This document shows, piece after piece, positions 23,522-34,608 of a stretch of 64,000 nucleotides of DNA. The notes beneath the pieces were generated by a model that made no database searches, was not told the origin of the DNA, and saw only the letters and a list, made by a program, of their open reading frames with translations. Each line of letters opens with the position of its first letter. Position 1 is the stretch's first letter. Both the position numbers and the translations under genes were made by a program. The stretch spans positions 2,683,001 to 2,747,000 of the forward strand of contig NC_019936.1 of NCBI RefSeq assembly GCF_000327065.1, read 5' to 3'. This stretch comes from Stutzerimonas stutzeri RCH2. GTDB lineage: Bacteria; Pseudomonadota; Gammaproteobacteria; Pseudomonadales; Pseudomonadaceae.

Positions 23522-23586
23522 TGACGGCTGCCAAGCCAGCCGTCAGGGACTTCAATCGCGGACAGCCAGAGTTGCTCGGGCTGTCC
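23522..23586 (+). other. Two tandem hairpins in the ccoO-ccoP gap, where ccoQ would lie
   Basis: The 92-base gap between ccoO and ccoP has no ccoQ. It holds a 9-bp stem (TGACGGCTG / CAGCCGTCA, 23522-23545) and then an 8-bp stem (GGACAGCC / GGCTGTCC, 23560-23586), the second ending 11 bases before the ccoP ATG. They could be transcript-processing or stability elements, or could limit ccoP translation. No T tail follows, so termination is unlikely. Confidence 0.6.
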
Positions 23587-23597
23587 AGGAGTAGCAC

Positions 23598-24533
23598 ATG
23601 AGCACTTTCTGGAGTGGATACATCGCCCTGCTGACGCTGGGCACCATCGTCGCTCTGTTCTGGCTGATCTTCGCCACCCGCAAGGGCGAGTCGGCCGGCA
23701 CCACGGATCAAACGATGGGTCATGCCTTCGACGGCATTGAGGAATACGACAACCCGCTGCCGCGCTGGTGGTTCCTGCTGTTCATCGGCACGCTGGTGTT
23801 CGGCATCCTTTACCTCGTGCTCTATCCGGGCCTGGGTAACTGGAAAGGCGTCCTGCCCGGCTACGAAGGTGGCTGGACCCAGGAGAAGCAGTGGGAGCGC
23901 GAGGTCGCCCAGGCCGATGAGAAGTACGGCCCGATCTTCGCCAAGTACGCAGCCATGTCGGTGGAAGAAGTCGCTCAGGACCCGCAAGCCGTGAAAATGG
24001 GTGCGCGCCTGTTCGCCAACTACTGCGCGATCTGCCACGGGTCTGACGCCAAGGGTTCTCTCGGCTTCCCGAACCTGGCCGACAGCGATTGGCGCTGGGG
24101 TGGTGACGCGGCCTCGATCAAGACCACCATCCTGAACGGCCGTATCGCGGCCATGCCGGCATGGGGCCAAGCCATCGGCGAAGAAGGCGTAAAGAACGTT
24201 GCAGCCTTCGTCCGCAAGGAACTCGCTGGTCTGCCGCTGCCTGAGGGCACTGACGCCGATCTGGGCAAAGGCAAAGAGGTCTATGCACAGACTTGCTCCG
24301 TTTGCCACGGCCAGGGTGGCGAGGGTATGGCTGCATTGGGTGCGCCGAATCTTCAGCATGCCTCCGGCTGGATCTACGGCTCGAGCCTCAGCCAGCTGCA
24401 GCAGACCATCCGCCACGGTCGCAATGGTCAGATGCCTGCTCAGCAACAGTATCTGGGTGACGACAAGGTTCACCTGCTAGCCGCCTACGTTTACAGCTTG
24501 TCGCAGAAACCGGAACAACTCGCCAAGCAGTAA
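23598..24533 (+). CDS. ccoP: cbb3 oxidase subunit III CcoP (first operon)
   Basis: CcoP is the diheme cytochrome c subunit that takes electrons from soluble cytochromes. The 311-residue product has two N-terminal helices (about 5-25 and 56-76), typical of the longer CcoP type, and two heme motifs: CAICH (C143, C146, H147) and CSVCH (C233, C236, H237). AGGAG lies 8 bases before the ATG. It differs clearly from the second CcoP, especially in the second heme domain, unlike the near-identical CcoN and CcoO pairs. Confidence 0.95.
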   Translation: MSTFWSGYIALLTLGTIVALFWLIFATRKGESAGTTDQTMGHAFDGIEEYDNPLPRWWFLLFIGTLVFGILYLVLYPGLGNWKGVLPGYEGGWTQEKQWEREVAQADEKYGPIFAKYAAMSVEEVAQDPQAVKMGARLFANYCAICHGSDAKGSLGFPNLADSDWRWGGDAASIKTTILNGRIAAMPAWGQAIGEEGVKNVAAFVRKELAGLPLPEGTDADLGKGKEVYAQTCSVCHGQGGEGMAALGAPNLQHASGWIYGSSLSQLQQTIRHGRNGQMPAQQQYLGDDKVHLLAAYVYSLSQKPEQLAKQ

Positions 24534-24540
24534 GTCGTAA

Positions 24541-24566
24541 AAGGGCGGTACACTCGTACCGCCCTT
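24541..24566 (+). terminator. Terminator after the first cbb3 operon
   Basis: A perfect 11-bp stem AAGGGCGGTAC / GTACCGCCCTT with an ACTC loop begins 7 bases after the ccoP stop. The tail is C-rich rather than T-rich, but the very stable stem and its position support termination. Confidence 0.7.
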
Positions 24567-24770
24567 CCCGCCTTGTCCCCAGGCAATTCCGTCACGCTGC
24601 GACCATCTGTCGCATCACCAGCCGACCGAAGACCTTCCCCGCCCGCTTACGCACTTCTAAGCTTTGCTTCCGACTCGCCGCGCCACCTAGAACCATAAGG
24701 CGAACTCGGTATTTCTGGCGCACCGGCCTGGTGCGAAACATCCCTGCGCAGCGCATGGAAAACGCTTTAA

Positions 24771-26312
<1,542 letters not shown>

Positions 26313-26324
26313 GGAAACGGATAG

Positions 26325-26936
<612 letters not shown>

Positions 26937-26939
26937 CGC

Positions 26940-27128
26940 ATGATGGAAATCGGGACTCTTCGCGGCCTGGGCACAATTCTGGTATTCGTCGCCTTCATCG
27001 GCGTGGTGCTCTGGGCCTACAGCAGCAAACGCAAGCAAAGCTTCGACGAAGCAGCCAACCTGCCCTTCGCAGACGACGAGACCGACGCCAAGAAGCGTGA
27101 TGAAGAAGCTTCCAGGAGTAAGAAATAA
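26940..27128 (+). CDS. ccoQ: cbb3 oxidase small subunit CcoQ
   Basis: CcoQ is a small single-helix subunit that stabilises cbb3 oxidase. The 62-residue product has a hydrophobic helix (about 9-27, LGTILVFVAFIGVVLWAYS) followed by a highly charged cytoplasmic tail. The start is ATGATG, so the second Met (26943) could equally be used. It lies 3 bases after ccoO and directly abuts ccoP. It is present only in the second operon. Confidence 0.92.
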   Translation: MMEIGTLRGLGTILVFVAFIGVVLWAYSSKRKQSFDEAANLPFADDETDAKKRDEEASRSKK

Positions 27129-28046
27129 ATGACCTCGTTTTGGAGTTGGTACGTCACCCTGCTGAGCCTCGGCACCATTGCCGCGCTGGTGTGGCTGCTA
27201 CTGGCAACTCGCAAGGGCCAACGCCCTGACAGCACAGAAGAAACTGTCGGCCATTCCTATGACGGCATCGAGGAATACGACAACCCGCTGCCACGCTGGT
27301 GGTTCATGCTGTTCGTCGGCACCGTGATCTTTGCCCTCGGCTACCTGGTGCTGTATCCGGGACTGGGCAACTGGAAAGGCATCCTGCCCGGCTATGAAGA
27401 TGGCTGGACCCAGGTAAAGGAATGGCAGCGCGAGATGGACAAGGCCGATGAGCAGTACGGCCCGCTGTATGCCAAGTACGCTGCCATGCCGGTCGAAGAA
27501 GTTGCCAAGGATCCGCAAGCCTTGAAGATGGGTGGCCGCCTGTTCGCCTCCAACTGCTCGGTCTGTCACGGCTCCGACGCCAAGGGCGCCTACGGCTTCC
27601 CGAACCTGACCGACGACGATTGGCTGTGGGGCGGTGAGCCTGAGACGATCAAGACCACCATCCTGCATGGCCGTCAGGCTGCAATGCCGGCCTGGAAGGA
27701 CGTGTTCGGTGAAGAAGGCATCCGTAACGTGGCTGGCTACGTTCGCAGCCTCTCTGGCCGTGATACCCCAGAGGGTATCAGCGTCGACATTGAGCAGGGT
27801 CAAAAAATCTTCGCCGCCAACTGTGTAGTCTGCCATGGACCGGAAGCCAAGGGCGTTGCAGCCATGGGCGCGCCGAACCTGACCGACAATGTATGGCTCT
27901 ATGGTTCGAGCTTCGCTCAGATCCAGCAGACCCTGCGCTACGGTCGCAACGGCCGCATGCCGGCCCAGGAAGCAATCCTTGGCAATGACAAGGTGCACTT
28001 GCTGGCAGCCTACGTCTACAGCCTGTCGCAGCAACCGGAGCAGTGA
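27129..28046 (+). CDS. ccoP: cbb3 oxidase subunit III CcoP (second operon)
   Basis: This is a diheme cytochrome c subunit of 305 residues with two N-terminal helices and heme motifs CSVCH (C143, C146, H147) and CVVCH (C232, C235, H236). It begins [16 protein letters not shown] and is similar to but clearly diverged from the first CcoP. It starts immediately after the ccoQ stop codon, with AGGAG inside the end of ccoQ, so the two are probably translationally coupled. Confidence 0.95.
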   Translation: MTSFWSWYVTLLSLGTIAALVWLLLATRKGQRPDSTEETVGHSYDGIEEYDNPLPRWWFMLFVGTVIFALGYLVLYPGLGNWKGILPGYEDGWTQVKEWQREMDKADEQYGPLYAKYAAMPVEEVAKDPQALKMGGRLFASNCSVCHGSDAKGAYGFPNLTDDDWLWGGEPETIKTTILHGRQAAMPAWKDVFGEEGIRNVAGYVRSLSGRDTPEGISVDIEQGQKIFAANCVVCHGPEAKGVAAMGAPNLTDNVWLYGSSFAQIQQTLRYGRNGRMPAQEAILGNDKVHLLAAYVYSLSQQPEQ

Positions 28047-28052
28047 AAGATC

Positions 28053-28087
28053 GAGGTCGGGAGTGACGTCCTGTCACACCCGACCTC
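28053..28087 (+). terminator. Hairpin after the second cbb3 operon
   Basis: GAGGTCGGG / CCCGACCTC (9 bp) with an inner TGAC / GTCA stem lies 7 bases after the ccoP stop. It lacks a T tail, so it may be a partial terminator or a stability element that lets some transcription pass into ccoG. A further 7-bp repeat, TCCTGGT / ACCAGGA, lies at 28129-28154. Confidence 0.55.
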
Positions 28088-28183
28088 AAAGCTCCGGGCG
28101 TACCATTCGCAGCTGGACAGAAAAATGATCCTGGTTGGCACGTATCGACCAGGACACCCACCTTCCGCCGTGGTACGCACTCG

Positions 28184-29596
28184 ATGACTGAGCAGATCCC
28201 CGTTCGTGATGTAACCCCCCCGTCCAAGGCCGGAGCGTCAGCTGACCTTTACGCCGCGCGCGAAAAGATCTACACCCGGGCCTTCAGCGGCTTGTTCCGC
28301 AACCTGCGACGCGTTGGCGGCGCAGTTCTGTTTATCCTGTTCTTCGGAACCGTCTGGCTAAACTGGAACGGCCGTCAAGCCGTCTGGTGGGACCTGCCAG
28401 AGCGCAAATTCCATATCTTCGGGGCTACGTTCTGGCCTCAGGATTTCATGCTGTTGTCGTGGCTGCTGATCATCTGCGCCTTCGGCCTGTTCTTCATCAC
28501 GGTCTTTGCCGGCCGTGTCTGGTGCGGCTACACCTGCCCGCAGAGTGTCTTCACCTGGGTATTCATGTGGGCCGAAAAGATCACCGAAGGTGATCGCAAC
28601 CAACGCATGAAACTCGACAAGGCGCCAATGAGCGCCAACAAGTTCGCTCGCAAACTCGCCAAGCACGCGATCTGGCTGGCCGTCGGCATTCTGGTGGCCA
28701 TCACCTTCGTCGGCTATTTCACGCCGATCCGCGAGCTGGTGCCCGATCTGCTCACCTTGAACGTCAACGGCTGGGCTGCGTTCTGGATCGGCTTCTTCAC
28801 CCTTGCCACCTACGGCAGCGCCGGCTTCTTGCGCGAGCAGGTGTGCATCTATATGTGTCCGTATGCGCGCTTCCAGAGCGTGATGTTCGACAAGGACACC
28901 CTGATCGTCTCCTACGACCCGCGTCGCGGCGAAAAACGTGGTCCACGCAAAAAAGACGCGGACTACAAAGCCATGGGTCTTGGCGATTGCATCGACTGCA
29001 CGATGTGCGTGCAGGTCTGCCCCACCGGTATCGATATCCGTGACGGACTGCAGATCGAATGCATCGGCTGTGCTGCATGCATCGACGCCTGCGACGCCAT
29101 CATGGACAAGATGAACTACCCGCGCGGTTTGATCAGTTACACCACTGAGCACAACCTGTCGGGCCAGAAGACTCACCTGCTGCGTCCGCGCCTGATCGGC
29201 TATGCGGTTGCGCTGCTGGCCATGATGAGTCTGTTCTCCTACGCCGTGTATGATCGCCCGCTGGTCAAGCTGGACGTGCTCAAGGATCGTGTGCTCTACC
29301 GCGAGAACGAGTTGGGCAACATCGAAAACGTCTACACCCTGAAAATCATGAACAAGGCTCAACGCGAGCAGACCTTCGTGATTGAGGCATCCGGCCTGGA
29401 CGGCCTGGTCTATGAAGGTCGCAGTGAGGTACGCGCCGAAGCAGGCGAACTGGTCACCATTCCGGTTGAACTGTCCATCGCGCCTGAGAAGCTACCTTCG
29501 AGCACCAATGAGATCGTCTTCAGCATCCGCTCGATAGACGATGCATCGATAAACGATGATGCCGACAGCCGTTTCATCGGCCCGAGCATCCGCTAA
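28184..29596 (+). CDS. ccoG: cbb3 oxidase assembly protein CcoG (polyferredoxin)
   Basis: CcoG is a membrane iron-sulfur protein; in Rhodobacter it reduces Cu(II) to Cu(I) for cbb3 assembly. The 470-residue product has about five membrane helices, a conserved early motif RVWCGYTCPQSVFTW, and two 4Fe-4S motifs, CIDCTMCVQVCP and CIGCAACIDACD. A C-terminal Ig-like domain lies after the last helix (about 350-470). It starts the assembly operon ccoGHIS and follows the second cbb3 operon after 137 bases of hairpin-rich DNA. The start codon lacks a clear ribosome binding site. Confidence 0.95.
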   Translation: MTEQIPVRDVTPPSKAGASADLYAAREKIYTRAFSGLFRNLRRVGGAVLFILFFGTVWLNWNGRQAVWWDLPERKFHIFGATFWPQDFMLLSWLLIICAFGLFFITVFAGRVWCGYTCPQSVFTWVFMWAEKITEGDRNQRMKLDKAPMSANKFARKLAKHAIWLAVGILVAITFVGYFTPIRELVPDLLTLNVNGWAAFWIGFFTLATYGSAGFLREQVCIYMCPYARFQSVMFDKDTLIVSYDPRRGEKRGPRKKDADYKAMGLGDCIDCTMCVQVCPTGIDIRDGLQIECIGCAACIDACDAIMDKMNYPRGLISYTTEHNLSGQKTHLLRPRLIGYAVALLAMMSLFSYAVYDRPLVKLDVLKDRVLYRENELGNIENVYTLKIMNKAQREQTFVIEASGLDGLVYEGRSEVRAEAGELVTIPVELSIAPEKLPSSTNEIVFSIRSIDDASINDDADSRFIGPSIR

Positions 29597-29605
29597 GCAA
29601 GGTAA

Positions 29606-30109
<504 letters not shown>

Positions 30110-30116
30110 TCAGCTG

Positions 30117-32531
30117 ATGGCAAAACCCCTTCCCTGTTACCACTGCGGCCTGCCAGTTCCGACTGGCAGCCCGTACCAGGCCCGCGTGCTGGGAGAGATG
30201 CGGGCCTTGTGCTGCCCAGGCTGTCAGGCAGTTGCCGAAGCTATCGTCAAAGGTGGCCTGGAAAGCTACTACCAGCATCGAAGCGACACCGCCATCAATC
30301 CGCAGTCGCTCCCACAGGAGCTTAATGAGGAGATGGCCCTGTACGATCGCAAGGATGTACAGCAGCCCTTCGTTCAGCACCAGGGCGAGTTGGCCAGTAC
30401 ATCGTTGATGATCGAAGGCATCAGCTGCGCCGCCTGCGGCTGGCTGATCGAGCGTCACCTGCGCAACCTGAACGGCGTGGCCGAGGCCAGTCTCAATCTG
30501 TCCAACCACCGATTGAGCGTACGCTGGAGCGATGCCCAGCTTCCGCTCAGCGAGCTGCTAGGGGAGCTGCGTCGAATCGGTTATGCGGCCCACCCCTATC
30601 AGGCCGATCAGGCCGCCGAGCGTCTGGCCAGCGAGAACCGCCGATCCTTGCGGCAACTGGGCGTCGCCGGCCTGCTCTGGATGCAGGTGATGATGGCCAC
30701 CATGGCCACCTGGCCGGAGTTCAATCTCGACCTCTCGGAAAGCTTCTTTGTCACGCTGCGCTGGACGGCTCTGCTGCTGACCACGCCGATCGTGTTCTAT
30801 TGCTGCACAGATTTTTTCAAGGGAGCCCTGAGAGATCTGCGCACCCGCCACCTGACCATGGACGTCTCGGTCTCGCTGGCCATCGGCGGCGCCTACGTTG
30901 CCGGTATCTGGTCGACGATTACCGGCCAGGGCGAACTCTACTTCGATGCTGTGGGCATGTTTGCCCTGTTTCTGCTGGCCGGGCGTTACCTGGAGCGACG
31001 CGCGCGCGAGCGCACCGCAGACGCTACGGCACAGCTGGTCAATCTGCTGCCGGCGTCGTGCCTGAAGCTCGATGCCGACGGGCACAGCAATCGCATCCTG
31101 CTCAGCGAACTGCAACTGGGTGACCGTGTGCTGGTGCAACCTGGCGCATTGATTCCTGCAGACGGGACCATCATCAGTGGCCAATCGAGCGTCGACGAGT
31201 CGGTTCTCACCGGCGAATACCTCCCCCTCCCGCGCGGTTGCGGCGACGCAGTGACCGCTGGCACGCTGAATGTCGAAGGCCCGCTGACCGTCGAAGTGCA
31301 GGCCTTGGGCGATGACACCCGCCTGTCCGCTATAGTCCGCCTGCTGGAACGCGCCCAGGCGGACAAACCCAAGCTTGCCGAATTGGCCGACAAGGTCGCG
31401 CAATGGTTCCTGCTGGTGGTGTTGGTGGTTGCAACCGTCGTAGGGCTGGTGTGGTGGCAAATCGACCCTCAGCGTGCGTTCTGGATCGTGCTGGCGCTAT
31501 TGGTTGCCACTTGCCCTTGCGCACTCTCGCTGGCAACTCCAACGGCACTCACGACAGCAACCGGCACGCTGCACAAACTCGGCCTGCTGCTGACCCGCGG
31601 GCACGTGCTCGAGGGTCTCAATCAGATCGATACCGTGGTATTCGACAAGACCGGCACCCTCACCGAGGGGCGCCTGACGCTTACCGCCGTACACCCACTC
31701 GGCGCCCTCGACGCCGATGCTTGCTTGGCGCTGGCCGCAGCTCTCGAGAACCGCTCCGAACATCCGATTGCGCGTGCCTTCGGCCGTGCACCTCTGGCCG
31801 CCGAATCGGTCGAGACGGTGCCGGGGCTCGGCTTGCTGGGCTGCGTCGAGGGACGCAACCTGCGTATAGGCCAACCCAATTTCGTCGCCGAAGGCTTTTC
31901 CCAACCGGCGCCCGTCATTCCCGGTGAACAAGGCCAATGGCTGCTGCTTGGCGATGAACGGGGTCCGCTGGCTTGGTTGGTGCTCGACGACCGTCTTCGT
32001 GACGATGCGCCTGCTTTGCTGGCTGCTTGCCGTCGTCGCGGCTGGCAGACATTGCTGCTCTCCGGCGACAGCTCGCCTATGGTCGGCCAGATTGCTAAAG
32101 AACTCGGCATCGACCAGGCCGAAGGCGGCATGACTCCTGCTGCGAAGCTCACGCGACTGCAGGCACTGCAAGCTCAGGGGCATCGGGTGCTGATGCTCGG
32201 CGATGGGGTCAATGACGTCCCGGTGCTCGCGGCAGCGGACATCAGCGTTGCCATGGGGTCGGCCACCGACCTGGCAAAAACCAGCGCCGATGCAGTGCTG
32301 CTATCCAACCGCCTCACCAGCCTGGCACAGGCTTTCGACGTTGCGCGGCGTAGCCGCCGCATCATCATCGAAAACCTCACCTGGGCAAGCCTGTACAATG
32401 GCCTGATTCTGCCCTTTGCCGCCATCGGCTGGGTGACTCCGCTCTGGGCAGCGCTGGGTATGTCGATCAGCTCGCTGCTGGTGGTTTTGAATGCCCTGCG
32501 GCTGACACGTCAGCCTGCGAATAACGGCTGA
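30117..32531 (+). CDS. ccoI: P1B-type copper ATPase CcoI
   Basis: CcoI exports copper across the inner membrane for CuB of cbb3 oxidase. The 804-residue product has an N-terminal cysteine cluster (CYHC at 7-10, CCPGC at 32-36) and a heavy-metal-associated domain with CAAC (C104, C107). It also has the intramembrane metal site CPC (466-468), phosphorylation motif DKTGTLTEG (D510), and hinge motif GDGVNDVPVLAAAD near the end. The N-terminal extra cysteine domain is typical for CcoI/FixI and distinguishes it from CopA. It lies in the ccoGHIS operon. Confidence 0.96.
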   Translation: MAKPLPCYHCGLPVPTGSPYQARVLGEMRALCCPGCQAVAEAIVKGGLESYYQHRSDTAINPQSLPQELNEEMALYDRKDVQQPFVQHQGELASTSLMIEGISCAACGWLIERHLRNLNGVAEASLNLSNHRLSVRWSDAQLPLSELLGELRRIGYAAHPYQADQAAERLASENRRSLRQLGVAGLLWMQVMMATMATWPEFNLDLSESFFVTLRWTALLLTTPIVFYCCTDFFKGALRDLRTRHLTMDVSVSLAIGGAYVAGIWSTITGQGELYFDAVGMFALFLLAGRYLERRARERTADATAQLVNLLPASCLKLDADGHSNRILLSELQLGDRVLVQPGALIPADGTIISGQSSVDESVLTGEYLPLPRGCGDAVTAGTLNVEGPLTVEVQALGDDTRLSAIVRLLERAQADKPKLAELADKVAQWFLLVVLVVATVVGLVWWQIDPQRAFWIVLALLVATCPCALSLATPTALTTATGTLHKLGLLLTRGHVLEGLNQIDTVVFDKTGTLTEGRLTLTAVHPLGALDADACLALAAALENRSEHPIARAFGRAPLAAESVETVPGLGLLGCVEGRNLRIGQPNFVAEGFSQPAPVIPGEQGQWLLLGDERGPLAWLVLDDRLRDDAPALLAACRRRGWQTLLLSGDSSPMVGQIAKELGIDQAEGGMTPAAKLTRLQALQAQGHRVLMLGDGVNDVPVLAAADISVAMGSATDLAKTSADAVLLSNRLTSLAQAFDVARRSRRIIIENLTWASLYNGLILPFAAIGWVTPLWAALGMSISSLLVVLNALRLTRQPANNG

Positions 32532-32547
32532 CTCCAGTCGAGATGTG

Positions 32548-32593
32548 CTGTGGCGCGGCAGTTGCGTACTTAGTTGACGCCACTGCCGCACAG
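32548..32593 (+). other. Strong intercistronic hairpin between ccoI and ccoS
   Basis: The left arm CTGT-GGC-GCGGCAGT-T-GCGT pairs with ACGC-C-ACTGCCGC-ACAG, giving 16 base pairs with one bulge and one mismatch around a 9-base loop. It begins 17 bases after the ccoI stop and ends 42 bases before ccoS. There is no T tail. An RNA stability, processing or attenuation role in the operon is possible. Confidence 0.55.
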
Positions 32594-32635
32594 TAATCGC
32601 AGCTGAAGACTTCGCTTCGGATCCTGGAGGTTCTG

Positions 32636-32848
32636 ATGGCCGCTTTGTATATCCTCATCCCTGTTGCGGTGGTCCTGGTGGCCGTTGCGATCTGGGTATT
32701 CTTTTGGGCCGTGAACAGCGGGCAATTCGACGATCTCGACGGGCCCGCCCATAGCATCCTGTTCGATGATGAGGAGCCGCAGAAGCCTACCGGCTCCGAA
32801 CTACAGAAAAACCCGGAAACCGAGCAACGGAAACGCAACGGTGAGTGA
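32636..32848 (+). CDS. ccoS: cbb3 oxidase maturation protein CcoS
   Basis: CcoS is a small membrane protein needed for cofactor insertion into cbb3 oxidase. The 70-residue product has one N-terminal helix (about 4-26) followed by the family motif WAVNSGQFDDLDGPAHSILFDD, and a charged tail. TGGAGG lies 6 bases before the ATG. The stop overlaps the next gene's GTG start. Confidence 0.95.
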   Translation: MAALYILIPVAVVLVAVAIWVFFWAVNSGQFDDLDGPAHSILFDDEEPQKPTGSELQKNPETEQRKRNGE

Positions 32849-33557
32849 GCTGGCGCCGCTGCTGCTGTCCGCATTCGTGCTAGGCCTGCTCGGGGGCGGT
32901 CATTGCCTGGGCATGTGCGGCGGCCTGATGGGTGCGCTGACCATGGCCATTCCGGCTGATCAGCGCGCCAAGCGCCTTCGCCTGTTGATCGCCTACAACC
33001 TGGGTCGCGTATCGAGCTATGCCCTTGCCGGCTTCCTCATTGGCCTGGCGGGCTGGGCGGTTGCCAACAGTCCCGCAGCGATGGCGCTGCGCGTCGTTGC
33101 CGCGCTATTGCTGATTACCATGGGCTTGTATCTGGCGGGCTGGTGGAGCGGGCTGACGCGCATCGAGGCCTTAGGTCGAGGCCTTTGGCGCCATATCCAG
33201 CCCGTCGCCAGCCGCTTCATGCCTGTCACCAGCGTGCCGCGCGCCCTGCTATTGGGTGCGCTGTGGGGCTGGCTGCCCTGCGGCCTGGTCTATAGCACGC
33301 TGTTGTGGTCGGCCAGCCAGGGCGATGCGCTGGATAGCGCAATGCTGATGCTGGCCTTTGGCGTCGGCACGTGGCCGGTACTGCTTGCCACAGGCCTGGC
33401 TGCCGAGCGGCTTACCGCCTTGTTACGCAAGCGTGGCGTACGGGTCATCGGCGGCGTGATGGTGATTCTTTTCGGCCTGTGGACGCTGCCCGGCCCGCAC
33501 CAGCAGTGGCTGATGGGGCATGGCGCGGTGGCTTCACACGGGCAGCACGCGCACTAG
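32841..33557 (+). CDS. SafE/TauE-like (DsbD_2) membrane transporter next to ccoS
   Basis: The 238-residue, six-helix inner-membrane protein starts VSELAPLLLSAFVLGLLGG at a GTG that overlaps the end of ccoS by 8 bases. Its first helix carries GGGHCLGMCGGLMGAL, the Cys/His motif of the sulfite exporter TauE/SafE-like (DsbD_2) group. A second proline/cysteine motif is WGWLPCGLVYSTLLW. In proteobacteria this gene regularly follows ccoS, and related proteins are proposed to handle copper for cytochrome oxidase, so copper transport is the likelier role. That is family inference, not visible in sequence. Confidence 0.85.
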   Translation: MSELAPLLLSAFVLGLLGGGHCLGMCGGLMGALTMAIPADQRAKRLRLLIAYNLGRVSSYALAGFLIGLAGWAVANSPAAMALRVVAALLLITMGLYLAGWWSGLTRIEALGRGLWRHIQPVASRFMPVTSVPRALLLGALWGWLPCGLVYSTLLWSASQGDALDSAMLMLAFGVGTWPVLLATGLAAERLTALLRKRGVRVIGGVMVILFGLWTLPGPHQQWLMGHGAVASHGQHAH

Positions 33558-33575
33558 GGTAGCGCTGGCGAGGCA

Positions 33576-34403
33576 TCAGGGCTCCTTGGGCAACTGCCGC
33601 TTGTGCGCCGTTTTGTCGTAGGTTTCGACAATGATTCGGGCGGCCTCGTCCGGTACTGGCTTGCCCTGTAGAAAATCATCGATGTTGCTATAGCTGACGC
33701 CATGGGCGGCCTCGTCGGGCTTGCCTGGCGAGAGCTCCTCGAGGTCGGCGGTGGGCACCTTGTGCACCAGTTGATCCGGAGCACCCAGTGCTGCCGCAAT
33801 CTGCCGAACCTGATCCTTGACCAAGCCGGCAAGCGGGGTCAGGTCACACGCGCCATCACCAAATTTGGTGAAGAAGCCCATCACCGCCTCGGCCGCATGG
33901 TCGGTACCGATAACCAGGCCCTGTCGAGCATTGGCGATGGTGTACTGAGCAACCATGCGCATCCGTGCCTTGGTGTTCCCCAGTACGAAATCACGCTGCG
34001 CAGGGCTCAGCGGGTCGAGCGCCTGCGTGGCCGCCGCCAGCCCCAGCACGGCAGTGCCGATATTCACGGTATGGCACTCGTCGGGCTTGATGGTATCCAC
34101 CGCCATCTGGGCTTCATGCTCGTCGCGCTGCACCTGATAAGGCAGGCGCACGGCAATGAAACGATAGTCGTCTCCCTCTCCCGCTTCGCGCATAGCAGCG
34201 ACCGCTCGTTGCGCCAGCAGGCCCGCAGTGGTTGAGTCGACCCCGCCACTGATCCCCAACACCAGGGTTTTCAGGCCCGACTCGCGCAAGCACGACTGGA
34301 TGAAGCTCACTCGGCGATCAATTTCAGCCTGTACCGACTCCGGCCCGCTGAATGGTGCGCAGACTTTGAGCGCGGTTGCGATTTCCTGCTGGCGGCTGTG
34401 CAT
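33576..34403 (-). CDS. nadE: NH3-dependent NAD synthetase
   Basis: NadE converts nicotinic acid adenine dinucleotide to NAD+ using ATP and ammonia. The 275-residue product has the pyrophosphatase loop [11 protein letters not shown] (about 48-58) and further family segments [32 protein letters not shown] and [16 protein letters not shown]. The glutaminase domain is absent, so it is the ammonia-dependent short form. I chose the ATG at MHSRQQEI with GAGGAG upstream. It is divergent from hemN. Confidence 0.95.
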   Translation of the reverse strand: MHSRQQEIATALKVCAPFSGPESVQAEIDRRVSFIQSCLRESGLKTLVLGISGGVDSTTAGLLAQRAVAAMREAGEGDDYRFIAVRLPYQVQRDEHEAQMAVDTIKPDECHTVNIGTAVLGLAAATQALDPLSPAQRDFVLGNTKARMRMVAQYTIANARQGLVIGTDHAAEAVMGFFTKFGDGACDLTPLAGLVKDQVRQIAAALGAPDQLVHKVPTADLEELSPGKPDEAAHGVSYSNIDDFLQGKPVPDEAARIIVETYDKTAHKRQLPKEP

Positions 34404-34535
34404 GAAACTCTCCTCTGTTGATATGAAGGCTCTGCAGAAACAACAAGACACTGCATGATCATCTGACCACGAATCAGCGAGATCCCTCCGGCTGTCGGCA
34501 CCGATCTGGCCCAGCGCGCTAGCGTCGGATCAAGT

Positions 34536-34549
34536 TTGATACAGGTCAA
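34536..34549 (+). promoter_or_regulatory. Anr/FNR box upstream of hemN
   Basis: TTGATACAGGTCAA matches TTGAT-N4-ATCAA at 9 of 10 positions. Its centre is 66 bases before the hemN ATG, so a class II start would fall near 34584. hemN is a known Anr target in pseudomonads. Confidence 0.85.
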
Positions 34550-34608
34550 GTCTGCCGCAGGGCCCTGCCCCTAAAATCCAGCGACCGCCGTCATGACCGG
34601 GAACGCAC

